Of a stretch of DNA of 64,000 nt, positions 35,498 to 46,849 are shown piece by piece. The position numbers and the translations under genes were made by a program. The stretch's first letter is position 1. Each line of letters starts with the position of its first letter. The DNA comes from Combretum micranthum (taxonomy: Eukaryota; Streptophyta; Magnoliopsida; Myrtales; Combretaceae). The notes beneath the pieces are model-generated. The model was not told the origin of the DNA. It did no database searches and saw nothing but the letters and a program-made list of their open reading frames with translations. The stretch covers positions 310,001 to 374,000 of the forward strand of contig JAMXBD010001255.1 in NCBI GenBank assembly GCA_024138025.1, read 5' to 3'.

Positions 35498-35860
35498 GTA
35501 CGGCCGTACAAATTGAACAAACTTAGCTAACTGTAGTGTTGCACGGCGTACAAGAAGGCGTGCTGGATTCTGGTCTAGTGAAGTGTCCCTTGCTTGCTTG
35601 TGTACCCCGTACACATGGCGTAGTGGCTTGGAAATAAAAACAAATTCATCACATTTCATGATGTACGCCCATACAGAACCCCGTGGTAGACTCTGGAATG
35701 GCTCATTCTTCATGTTGTATGATGTACGCCAGTACATAGGGGCGTGCTGACCTCGGGTTTCATTTTGGAATAAGCCTGTATAAAATCGCGCCCGTACATA
35801 GGGGCGTACTGGCTTCTGTTGCTCTTGAACCTTCCCTGATTATTAATGTACGCCCGTACA
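35498..35860. promoter_or_regulatory. Palindrome cluster upstream of ORF3
   Basis: At least seven copies or half-copies of the same TGTACG-NN-CGTACA palindrome found in the LTRs. The clearest are 35498-35509 (GTACGGCCGTAC), 35662-35675, 35723-35736 and 35847-35860 (TGTACGCCCGTACA). They lie between the end of pol (36101) and the start of ORF3 (35489), so on the element's strand they form the leader of ORF3. The shared motif suggests an internal promoter like that of the LTR. Confidence 0.55.
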
Positions 35861-36100
35861 TAGCAACATGATTCCTCTCTTTTTTTTTCTCTTTTTTTTT
35901 ATACACATGCATACTTATATACTCATAAACATACATCTATTATATATATATAATATATATATAAGTCATACTTAGATAAATACATAGAAAATTTATTAAA
36001 CACACATATAAAGAGATAACATAGAACTTAGTGTAACATCTATATAACAATAATAATACATGCTAGTTTATTGTCTCTAGCTTGACAATTGTCAATACCT

Positions 36101-37366
36101 TCATAAACAATTTTCTACTTGGAGAAGCCTTAACTCCTCCCTGCCTTCATCCATTTCAACTTTTTCATGATAAATTTTTAATCTTTGACCATTGACCTTA
36201 AAAGTTCCTTTCTCCGGGTGTAAGTTCAACTGTTCCATATGGGAAAATCCTTGTCACAGTGAAAGGGCGAGACCATCTAGATCTAAGTTTACCCGGAATA
36301 ATCTTAATCTAGAGTTATACAATAGCACCAAATCCCCTTCCTTAAAATGTTTAGGGTACTTAATATGAGAATCATGTAATTTCTTCATTCTTTCCTTATT
36401 TAATCTATTGTTCTCATAGGCTAGCAATCTCCACTCCTCTAATTCATTTAGTTGGAATTTCCTATTCTTACCAGCAGCCTCTAGGTCCAAATTCGCAGTC
36501 CTAATTGCCCAATAGGCTTTATGTTCAATTTCTACAGGCAAGTGACATGCTTTACCATATACTAACCTATAGGGAGTGGTTCCTAAAGGTGTTTTATAGG
36601 TGTTCGATATGCCCACAAGGCATCATCTAACTTTTCAGCCCAATCCTTACGATTATGAACCACTGTCTTCTCTAATATTCTTTTCAATTCCTATTGGAAA
36701 CTTCAACCTGGCCACTAGATTGAGGATGATAAGGGGTGGCTAACCTGTGATGAACTCCATATCTTTTCAACACTTTCTCAATATGACTATTGCAAAAATG
36801 AGTTCCCTGTCACTAAATTAATGCTTTGGGTGCTCCAAACCTTGAAAATAGTTTCTTTAAAAATTTTAGTACTACCCGAGCATCATTAGTAGGTAAAGCT
36901 TGAGCCTCAACCCATTTAGAAACATAATCTACTGAAACAAGGATATACCTGTTACCATAGGAATTAGGAAATGGTCCCATGAAGTCGATCCCCCAAACAT
37001 CAAAGACTTCACACTCTAAGATATAATTTTGGGGCATCTCATCCCTTCTTGAAATGTTCTCAGTCCTTTGACACCTATCACATGACAACACAAAAGAATT
37101 AGCATCTCTAAAAAATGAGGCCAATAAAACCCTGCCTCTAAGACTTTATGTGCTGTCCTATTGGCACTATAATGGCCTCCAGTGGGACCACTATGACAAT
37201 GGTATAGAATTTGTTGCCCTTCTTCATGTGATACACAACGCCTAATAATTTGATCTGCACATATCTTAAAGAGATAGGGATCTTCCCAAAAATAATATTT
37301 TAACTCAGAAAAGAACTTTTTCTTTTGGTAGTGATCCAAATCTTGTGGAAGGACTTTTCCAACCAA
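36101..37366 (-). pseudogene. Athila-like integrase
   Basis: From 37366 downwards are FSELKYYFWEDPYLFKICADQI and a zinc-binding region with [19 protein letters not shown], then CDRCQR in another frame. Next comes the catalytic core with [20 protein letters not shown] (first aspartate). A frame break precedes the downstream part [21 protein letters not shown] and [20 protein letters not shown]. The C-terminal part ([20 protein letters not shown]) reads on in broken frames to a stop at 36101. Integrase inserts element DNA into chromosomes; here frameshifts and a disrupted region between the core motifs make it inactive. Confidence 0.8.
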
Positions 37367-37503
37367 ATAGTTGCTATATCAGCAAACCATGGAATTTCTT
37401 GATCCTGTACAAAAAAGATTTTCTTCTGGAAATTTATCATTAATCTCTTCCTCCTTCAAATCTTCCAAATATGGGTTATCTAACCTAGAAAGATGATCCG
37501 CTG

Positions 37504-37860
37504 CTAAATTTTCTGCTTTTTTTCGCGGATTTCTAAATCAAACTCTTGTAACAACAACACCCATCTTATTAGTCTTGGTTTAGCATCCGGTTTGGATAGA
37601 AGGTATTTCAAAGCTGAGTGGTCAGTATATACCACTACTTTTGATAAGATGAGATATGATCTAAATTTGTCAAAGGCAAATACTATAGCAAGCAATTCTT
37701 TTTCTGTTGTGGTATAGTTCTCTTGTGTAGGAGTAAGAGTTTTACTTGCATAGTAAATTGGCTGAAGTGCTTCTCCTTTCTTTGACCTAAAACAGCCCCT
37801 ATTGCGGAATCACTGCATCACACATAAGTTCAAATGGTAAATTCCAATCTGGAGCTACCA
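37504..37860 (-). pseudogene. Athila-like RNase H
   Basis: On the minus strand, [32 protein letters not shown] and [20 protein letters not shown] are characteristic of Ty3 RNase H; TDH holds a catalytic aspartate. Upstream, ELMCDAV carries the first aspartate in a frame interrupted by stops. It degraded the RNA template during reverse transcription; broken here. Confidence 0.75.
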
Positions 37861-38999
37861 TTATAGGGGCACTAGTAACTTCTCCTTCAGAAAATTAAAA
37901 GCTTCCATACATTTCTCATCAAAATTAAATGTAATATCTTTCTCTAACAACTTTGTCATTGGTCTTGCAATGTTCGAAAAATCTTTAATAAACCTTCTAT
38001 AAAAACCTGCATGACCAAGGAAGCTTCTTATTGCCTTGACAGAATTTGGTGGTGGCAACTTGGAAATTGCCTCCACTTTTGCTACATCCACTTCTATCCC
38101 TTTCTTTGACACTTTGTGACCCAACACTATTCCTTGTTGTACCATGAAATGGCACTTTTCCCAATTTAACACAAGGTTGGTCTCCTCACATCTCATCAAA
38201 ACCTTCTTTAAATTCAGCAAACATTTTTCGAATGAATCTCCAAATACTGAAAAGTCATCCATAAATACCTCCATCACATCCTCCACTAAATCCCCAAATA
38301 TGCTAACATACACCTTTGAAAGGTCGCAGGTGCATTACATAACCCGAATGGCATTCTACGATAAGCAAATGTACCATAGGGGCAAGTAAATGTGGTCTTT
38401 TCCTGATCTTCCGGTGCAATAGGAATCTGAAAATATCCTGACATTCCATCCAAAAAACAATAAAAATCATGACCTGCAAGTCTTTCTAACATTTGGTCAA
38501 TAAAGGGTAATGGAAAATGGTCCTTTCGAGTAGCATCATTGAGCTTCCTATAATCAATACATACCCTCCATCCAGTCACGGTACGCATTGGAATAAGCTC
38601 ATTTTTCTCATTGGGCACAACCGTCATGCCTCCTTTCTTTGGGACCACTTGAACCGGACTTACCCATGGGCTATCCGAAATTGGGTATATAAGTCCCGAA
38701 TCCAATAATTTGACCACTTCTTTCTTAACTACTTCTTTCATATTTGGGTTTAGCCTTCTTTGAGGTTGCACCACTGACTTAAATCCTTCTTCCATTGAGA
38801 TCTTATGAGTGCAAAAGGAGGGACTGATTCCTTTTATATCAGAAATCTTCCATGCTATTGCCTTCTTGTGCTCTTTGAGCACAGAAATTAGTTTCTCCTT
38901 TTGGCATGAATCAAGCTCCGAAGATATAATCACCGGTAACTTAGAGTCATTTGCCAAAAAGGCATACTCCAAATATGAAGGTAGTTGCTTTAATTCCAA
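37861..38999 (-). pseudogene. Athila-like reverse transcriptase
   Basis: The first part (38999-38286) contains SPWVSPVQVVPKKGG, CIDYRKLNDATRKDHFPLPF, FYCFLDGMSGYFQIPIAPED and YRRMPFGLCNAPATFQRCM, the conserved fingers and palm motifs. Then the frame shifts near 38300. The second part (38313-37861) holds the catalytic FMDDF motif, HKVSKKGIEVD and the connection region SFLGHAGFYRRFIKDFS. The catalytic residues themselves are intact, but the frameshift splits the domain. It made element DNA inside cytoplasmic particles. Confidence 0.85.
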
Positions 39000-39236
39000 T
39001 TCAGGGGGGTCTTCTACTGAAGGTTTTAACCTATCTATATGGTCTCGGTAGATTTCCTCTCCAAATTCTTTCTTTTGCTCATCACAGCTTCCAATTGAGC
39101 AATAATCTCTTCTACTCCATCAATTGCATTAATTTCACTTCCTTTTGACAAACACAACTCCAAGGAATCTGTACTCAAAGAATCTGCAGAAAATCAGAAA
39201 CGGTTAGTTCAAAAGAATCAATTGCAAAGCAAGTCA

Positions 39237-39758
39237 TCACCATTCATAGGTTTTCTGAAAACATCTGGCATTCGGATGACCATCTTCGCTTCCAACCCGG
39301 ACAATTTCCCATCTTTGACGTCGATAACAGCCAGCTGTTGCTAAGAATGGTCTTCCTAATATGAGTGGGACTTCTATATCTTCATCCATGTCCAGAACTA
39401 CAAAATCTGCAGGAAAAATAAAATCGTGAACTTTAACCAAGACATCTTCCACTACTCCCTTAGGAAATCTCATAGATCTATCAGCAAGTTGTATGCTCAT
39501 TCTAGTGCTCTTGGGTTCGCCTAGATTTAATCTTTTAAACATGCTATAGGGCATGAGATTTATACTAGCCCCAAGATCTGCTAATGCCCTTTCAACCGGT
39601 AAATTTCCTATCAAACAAGGAATAGTAAAACTACCCGGATCCTTTAGTTTCCTAGGCAATTTGTTTAAAATAACAGCAGAACACTCTCCACCTAAGGTGA
39701 CAGTAGATAGTTCTTCTAACTTCCTTTTGTTAGATAGAGTTCTTGAGGAATTTAGCAT
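39237..39758 (-). pseudogene. Athila-like aspartic protease region
   Basis: The frame contains CLIGNLPVERALADLGASIN, where DLGASIN occupies the place of the protease D-S/T-G-A active site. LILGRPFLATAG follows, the conserved second motif of retropepsins. The active-site S/T is replaced by L, as is common in Athila-like elements. The frame ends after a shift (GCYRRQRWEIV). It processed the Gag-Pol polyprotein. Confidence 0.75.
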
Positions 39759-41507
39759 ACTTAGGCATTTGTCCTAAAGCTTCTACTAGTGGAAGGTTAA
39801 TGTGCAACTGTTTAAAAAGTTCCAAGAACTTTTTGTATTGTTCATCATCCTTATCCTTCCTAAATCTAGATGGGTAAGGTAATTTTGGCTGAAATTCCTT
39901 TGGTTTTTCAGTAGGTAAACTCCTCTCTATTAATTCTTCTTTTTCATTCACTTGTTCCCCACTTTCTAAACCAACTTCTTTTCACTCTCTTGATTCCTTG
40001 CTGAACCCTGTAATTCCTTACCACTTCTAAGTGTCACAACCTTAACTTGCTCCTTAGGATTTTGCTCAGTGTTACCCGGCAATGATCCTGGAGTTCTGTC
40101 CGACATTAATTTAGCCAGTTGACCAATCTGTTGTTCTAAGTTATGAATAGAGGCCTCATGATTCCGATGGCGTGCATCAGAAACTTGAATAAACTGTGTC
40201 AAAGCATCATCAACATTAGCTTCTTTTCAGGTGGTGGTAACGCAAGACGTTGCTGTGGTGCTTGTAATTGCTGTGGTTGTGGCTTCTGAAATCCTGATGA
40301 AGTTTGCCTTTGTGAACTGATCTCTCCATGAGAAGTTAGGATGATTCCTCCAACCGGGATTATAAGTATTACTATAAGGATTATAATTCCCGGCTTCTCT
40401 ATTTGTTCTATTAATAAAGTTCAGATCTTCAATACTTGAACCTTCTTCAGAAGCATGAAAATCTTCCATTGAACTCACAAAAGAATCACTTTGAGGTAAA
40501 GCTTCCATACTTGCTTTCATTTTACTCATCTGAGATGTAAGTGATGCCACTTGTGCCTTAAGTTGAGAAACTGACTCGGACTCATACATTGCAGCGACGG
40601 GTCGAAGATTGTTCCTTTCACTATGCCAACTGAATGTATTTCTAGCCAATTCTTCAATCAAGTCATAAGCCTCAGGAGCACTTTTCTTCATCAAACTCCC
40701 ACCAGCTACTGAATCGATCATCGTTTTCTTTTGGTCTCCAATGATGTATAAAATATCCTGAAAGTCATGCAATGAAATCCCATGGTGAGGGCACCGACGA
40801 AGAAGTTCTTTAAACCTTTCCCACGACTCATAAAGTGATTCTCCTTCATACTGACGGAAGGAAAATATCTCATTTCTTAATTGAATCGTCTTATTAGGTG
40901 GGAAAAATTTCTCTAAAAACCTCTGGGCCACTTGATTCCAACTGTTAATGAATGAGGAGGCAATGACTCCAACCAACTTCGCGCTTGTCCCTAAGTGAGA
41001 AAGGGAAATAAAAGTCGTATTGATTCATTTGGTGTTCCATTGGCCTTTATAGTAGCACATATTTGCAAGAAATTCTTCAAATGAGCATGCGGGTCTTCTG
41101 AAGCTCCTCCCCCAAATTGATTAACTTGTACCATCTGAATCAAAGCAGGCTTCAACTCAAAATTATTTGCATGAATTGGAGGATACTGAATGGATGGAGC
41201 AACTCCATCGATTGTGGGCATAAACATATCCCACATAGGTCTATGAACTTCATTTCCAACATCTCTAATGGGATCATTTATATTTCCACCGGCTTGATTT
41301 ACATTACCCCAGGATTCTCAACTTCACCAACCCCTCGTGGGTTTAATTCTCATTATCTCTATTCATATTTAATGATAGTGGTCTTGCTCTTTGCACTATA
41401 GTAGGAGAGTTTTGGATAATCTCTCTGGTTCTTCTTAATCCTTGACGAAATGTTCGCTCAGGTTCTGGGTCAAAATCAAAAAGCTTGATTTTTCTGCTGC
41501 GGGTCAT
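39730..41507 (-). pseudogene. Athila-like gag, broken
   Basis: Starts MTRSRKIKLFDFDPEPERTF at 41507, the typical Athila/Tat gag N-terminus. It continues in several frames: IQMVQVNQFGGGASEDPHAH, then SWNQVAQRFLEKFFPPNKTI, FRQYEGESLYESWERFKELL and RCPHHGISLHDFQDILYIIG (the capsid Retrotrans_gag domain), and after 40202 a poorly conserved spacer with IHNLEQQIGQLAKLMSDR. At least four frame changes separate the pieces. No zinc knuckle is seen, as is usual for this lineage. Gag forms the particle. Confidence 0.8.
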
Positions 41508-41609
41508 ACACCTGTAATCAAAGATCATCAAAGTTGAAATGAATAATATATAGAATTAAAAGAAACTAGATTAATAACAATTGGGTTTTCCTAATATTGT
41601 CAATTAGAT

Positions 41610-41627
41610 TCCCCGGCAACGGCGCCA
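41610..41627 (-). promoter_or_regulatory. Primer-binding site (tRNA-Asp type)
   Basis: The minus strand reads TGGCGCCGTTGCCGGGGA, the site typical of Athila elements, six bases from the 5' LTR. It is intact and fixes the orientation. Confidence 0.9.
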
Positions 41628-41633
41628 AAAACT

Positions 41634-43217
41634 TGATGTGTTCATCTGAGTTTAACAATTAATTCCAATAATCCTTTCCTAATATCAGATCAACAATAGG
41701 CAAGTGCACCTATCAATTGTAGTATAGGAATGGCTTATGGGTCGTATTCCTCGGGCCCTGACAAGTACTATTACTCGCCCTCTTATTATTATCTAGTAGT
41801 CGAGTTTGATTGGATTATCTAAATTTCATCTATGATTAACAATTAAACTATATTAATTATATAGATTTACTAAATTACTATGCAAAACACAACTTTAGTA
41901 TAATTTGATTCACAATAAAGCAGGGTTACTCCATCATATCAACATGAATTTCAATACTAATTATCCTTTTTAAGTACTTATCTGCAGAGATTCTCAATTC
42001 ATGGTTCTTATTCTCATAATAAACCAATTCTAATTCCGTTTGCGTCTATTAAAATCTCTCTTAAATAGATGGACAAAACAGAATTGCATTTAGATTATTC
42101 TAATTATCCTAAAATCTCCTTAAACATGCAGCAAATTTCCTAATAATATCTCTATTACCAGGAGTAATCTGTTCTAGTGATTTAGATCTACTCGATGGAA
42201 TTGTTTCTCAACATTTTCCATCGAGATCTGATGTAGGATCATGTCGTGCACTACAATTTCCTAACTTTATTGAAGACCCATCACTAGAAATTCGTAATTA
42301 AAAAGATCAATAACAAATACATATGCAATTCATGTTAATATGACTTCGTAACACCCTAATCACTATTCATGCATGCTGGGATACGAACACCAAATTGGAA
42401 CAAAACATAACAATAATGGAATGCACATACAATAAGAATAAGATCAGGAAAGAAATGAAAAACCCCTTTGAATTATAATAATGAAGATGTTTGTATACAC
42501 ACGGGCACTTGGATCCAATATCTCTCTCGAGTTCTTCTTGGAATCCCACTATATTTCCACTTTCTTCCCCGACTTTCTTCTTCTAAAATGTTTCTGATGT
42601 ATATGATATGATATATCTCTTCAGAATGAATCCCCCACTTTATATTCTATGGGTTGGTGTTAAAAACACGACTTTTACTAAAACAACTACGTATTCAACA
42701 GTCATACTGTTTCAAGAAGAAGAATAATGACCCATTTCTAAAAGTCACGACCGTACAATACTCATTTCTTACAATTGCATCTTGTGCGGTCGTACAAAAG
42801 GGAGTACTAAATACTGGAATCATTCTTCAAGCGTGTACGGGCGTGCAAGCATAAATCTCCTTCATTTCCCTTCTTCATCACTTGATGTACGGGCGTACAA
42901 GTTGAATCCCTTACTTTGCTTCAAAATCACTTCGTGTACGGGCGTACAAGACCCCGTACCAGCCACTGCCTTTGTTTCTTCATTTTTATACTTGTACGGC
43001 CGTACATCTAGACTCCTTTTGTGTTCCTTGTTGCTTTGCTTGAATTTTGATTGGATTCTCCACATATTTCTTCCTTATATTATAATTGTGTTCAAAATTG
43101 ACCTGATAATTATATATATATATATCAATTAAGTACCTTATCTGTTAAGAATCCCATCAATATATTATAAAATAGACCCAATTTGTCAATTAAAATGATG
43201 ATAAATTATGCCTATCA
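41634..43217 (-). repeat. Athila-like 5' LTR
   Basis: Plus-strand ends are TGATGTGTTC and TATGCCTATCA. Near-identical to 31115-32717 apart from scattered substitutions and small indels, such as the shorter (TA)n run at 43111-43125. As the 5' LTR of a minus-strand element it would hold the active promoter. Confidence 0.9.
42748..43006. promoter_or_regulatory. Palindrome cluster (TGTACG-NN-CGTACA) in the 5' LTR
   Basis: The same six sites as in the 3' LTR, here better preserved: TGTACGGGCGTACA occurs twice (around 42886 and 42935) and TGTACGGCCGTACA once (around 42993). The 3' LTR copies show CG-to-TG or CG-to-CA changes at some of these positions. Confidence 0.6.
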
Positions 43218-43222
43218 CACAT

Positions 43223-46200
43223 TTATAGCAAACTCATTTGAGATATAACTGCAATTGAAAAATTGGACTAAGCTTTTTATGCAACATAGTTGATGGATTT
43301 GATACGAAATGTGTTGTGGCAATATTGAGCTATGTAAATGATTGTTAATGCTAGAGATCCAAGCAGGCCTAAAAGACTAAATTCAAGCTACATTTGCAAT
43401 ACCAAGTTGAGGATGATCTAAATCAAGCTGAAATGAGTGTAAAAGTTGATAGTTAGGTTGTACCACACAAGAAGATGCCAAGCTAATATTATAGCAGCAA
43501 CAGTCCAGCCACTGAAAAACTAAGTAGCAGGATCAATATGATATGTTGAATCATTGTAGCACAAACCCAACTAAAGTATCCATTTCAAACCAAGAAACCA
43601 AACTACAAAAGTTGCAACCAAATCCTAAAGAACTAAAATTTAAACCAAGATACTATCGAGGAGGTAGTTTGAATCAAGCAGCTATGGAACAACATGACTG
43701 CTTCAACACACTACAAACACAACAGCAACATATTCTCATGCAAGACAAGATAGTTTTGACAACTATCTTATTTAGGCATATCACTTCATCTGACCACCTA
43801 TTAAGATGATCAAAATCCTATGGAAGGATAGAGAGAGATTTACAACTCTTTTGTTTTGTGTTTTAAGGAATTCCAAGTGCATTAGGGTTGAAATTCATTG
43901 TGAAGTCACTGTACTATAGCAGACCTCCAAGCAGTCTATGATAGTAGCATTAGAGGACACCTTTGGTCTTAACAAAAGCACTTAACTAAGAGGATATAGC
44001 AATGTTTGAGCGCTCATCAGCCTAGTAAAATAGAAGCTAAACACCTTTTAACTTCCAAGCTGAGAAGCAGCAGTAACTAAGCTGTCAAAGCCTCAATGCA
44101 AACTAAGCTAAATGAATTGATTCAGAGCTATTACATGATAGGATAGTAGCATTTAAATGATTTCCCTAAATATTATTATACTTAAATCAGGTGTTACAAT
44201 TAAAGAACTTATAGCGTCTATATCCTATTATGTAGACATATAGCTACAATGTACAAATAGAGCCATACTTTGAAGAGATAAAGTGAGAAATAGATAATTT
44301 GAAGATCAAGGATGCTGACTAGCAAGTTTAAGTAAAGTCTTCGCTACTGCAAAGATAGATTGAGAAGTAAAGTTCCAAACTAACTTAAATGAACATAGTA
44401 GTAGTGCAATTGTTGATATGTCAAACTATTATTGAGCCAAGTTAAGCTTTCGAAGACTAAAGTTGCAACAAACCAAACCTAATCCAAGACTTAAAATGTT
44501 ATGTCAAAAAGTTGAGCTGGACACAACAACATAACAAATTGACTTGCATAAGACCAATTTAAAAGTCCTTTAAATAAATTCTCTAGTATTATGACTTTTA
44601 AGGCTTTATTTTGCAAATATTTTAGAGACAAATTTTTATTTTACAATTTATAAAAGAGCCCACTCCTACTCTTTTGAACCCCACCCCTTCACCTACCCCA
44701 CACACACTGAGGTCCACTTTGGATAATACCCATCATCACTTGACTTTCATTCCCTTTAGCAGATTACACAGATTTTTACACTTTCTACACAGACAATACA
44801 CACAAAATATATGTTCCATACCATATACACTCAAGATTTAATATAACACTTCACTACATCCTATTACCATTCCAACATTAATTACATCACTCATTCCATT
44901 ACCTTTGATTACCCATACATTCCTACATTTCCAAACACATTACCTATTCACTTTTGTCATCTATCTACAGTACCAAGAACTATTCATTGTGTGTTTAATC
45001 AATAGAGTAGGACCCTAGCATTTAAGGAAGAGATTCTTGTGAACTTTACGGCGGAGTAGGGCTCTAGCATTGAAAAAAGAGATTCTTGTGAATTTTAGGT
45101 ATTTTCTATTCCTTTTCTTGTAAAATGAATAGTGTTCAGCTCGTTATCAATGAAGTTATAGTGTTTATGAGTATAAGTTGATTTGTTTGAGTGGAATTAT
45201 GTGATTGATTGATGGCATTCTTAAGTAATTGAATTGTTCTTATAGTGGGTCTCGTTGAATTGTAATTTTCATTATTTGTATTTCAATATTCATAAGATAT
45301 AAATTTGTTTATGAATTTCTTATGGATCAGGATTGAGATACTCGAAAAGGATTTGAGAATCTAATTGAAATAGAAAATAAGACTTCAAAATTGATACGGA
45401 CACATGTGATTGTAGTTTAAATCTTAGAATTCACAATCTTAATCTAGCTGAAATTGCATTTTAAGACACGGACATGTGCTTAAACCATAAATTCATTTAG
45501 AATAGTATGATTTATAGAAGAACGCATTATTTAGCTGATGATGATAAATAGATTACTCAAACGGGATATCTATACTATAATTAGATTTTTGTGACTCGAG
45601 AAAGAAGCAATTTTCTAGTGAACTTAATCAAAACCTACTTATAACTATAAAGCAATGAAAAAGATTCCGATTGTACAATCGCATAATCCCATACTAGTGC
45701 ATTGAAAGAGTTTCTTAGAGGAATTTAGTCTTTAGTGTAGTTTTAGTTACCAAATTAGTGCTAAGCGTGATGATAATTTGAAAATTAGTTTTTAGTGAAA
45801 TAGAAATAGCAAATCCAAAATTCAATTTACTTAGATTAGGGAAAAATCTAAAATCTAGTAATTAGCTAAAGCTCCATGTGATTTGACTTAGTCTTACTAG
45901 CATTTTTATCACTACATACTCACATGGTTTACAAACCAGTGATTTTGCTCTATTAAAAAGAGATTTGAAAATTAAAGCATAGCAGTATTAGAAAGGTTAG
46001 ATATCACTAAAAAAGTTATTAAGTGTGTAATTGTGTTAGCAAAAGTTTAATCAAACTCTTAGAGAGATAAAAGAAGTTTAAGATAGTTTATCAAAGCACT
46101 TGACGTTAGCTCAAAAGTTAAAACAAAAGAATATACAAAAACTAAGGTACTCAAAGATTAAGTTGGAATTTTTTTCAGCAAATCCAATCGAAGAGGGATC

Positions 46201-46498
46201 AACAAAAGCGTAAGTTAGAGGTTATCTAGAAAAATTTCAAGAAAAAGGTCATACTTAGAGGTTGAACCTAACATGAACAATTTATGATTAGAATGGTTCA
46301 AATCTATTTAATGTTAAGAGTTTTCATCAACTTGAAAGCTTGGCTCCAAAGTATTCGGGTAATGCATTCAAAATGTTCCATTAAGTTTATTAATATATCT
46401 AAGGGATTTAAATCAATTTGAGAATGAAGCTCTTAGAAAGTTTAAGAATTCATGATAGTTTTATTCAGTTTAATTTTAGATGCCATTAATTTATGTTC
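43223..46498. other. Intergenic DNA, no gene recognised
   Basis: Moderately AT-rich DNA. Short reading frames (for example at 43543-43809) show no family motif. A tandem 49-bp repeat is present at 45005-45101. The stretch 45000-45900 has the texture of an old LTR or UTR, but its ends could not be found. Confidence 0.4.
45005..45101. repeat. Tandem duplication, 49-bp period
   Basis: GAGTAGGACCCTAGCATT...AGAGATTCTTGTGAA recurs directly as GAGTAGGGCTCTAGCATT...AGAGATTCTTGTGAA. Two units with several differences. Confidence 0.7.
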
Positions 46499-46840
46499 GA
46501 GTAAATTACACTAAAAGGTATCAACATTTGAGGATAAATTCATTTAAGATATTAACTTTTTAAATAATTAAAAAAAAGATATAAACATTTCACAGAGTGT
46601 ATCAATTGAGTATCAACATTTTGCAAAGTTAATTTGAGGTATCAATGTTTGGATTAATTTTCCATTAATGGTCAATTATTGATACCTTATTTAATTCACT
46701 TTGTCAAATCTTAATACCTTTTATAATCACTCAAAACATTGATACCTTAAATAAATCATAAATGTTGATACTCTTTTTAATCACTAAAAATTAATACTTT
46801 AAATGAGCTTATCCTAATACCTTTTAGTGTAATTTACCCA
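46499..46840. mobile_element. Mutator-like MITE, family A
   Basis: The left end GAGTAAATTACACTAAAAGG and the reverse complement of the right end GGGTAAATTACACTAAAAGG are almost identical. The flanks TTTATGTTC (46490-46498) and TTCAAGTTC (46841-46849) agree at 7 of 9 positions. The interior has repeated words of the ATTGATACCTTA type. No coding capacity. Confidence 0.75.
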
Positions 46841-46849
46841 TTCAAGTTC

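Larger units (their letters stand above)
31115..43217 (-). mobile_element. Full-length Athila-like Ty3 retrotransposon, minus strand
   Basis: A 12.1-kb element with LTRs of about 1.6 kb (31115-32717 and 41634-43217) and a perfect 5-bp target duplication CACAT (31110-31114 and 43218-43222). Next to the right-hand LTR is an 18-base primer site of the tRNA-Asp type used by Athila elements. On the minus strand the order is gag, protease, reverse transcriptase, RNase H, integrase, then a third ORF in the env-like position of Athila, followed by about 1.4 kb of non-coding DNA. The two LTRs look almost identical by eye, so insertion was fairly recent. Even so, every coding region has frameshifts or stops and the element cannot encode its own proteins. 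RNase H upstream of integrase places it in Ty3-gypsy. Confidence 0.9.
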
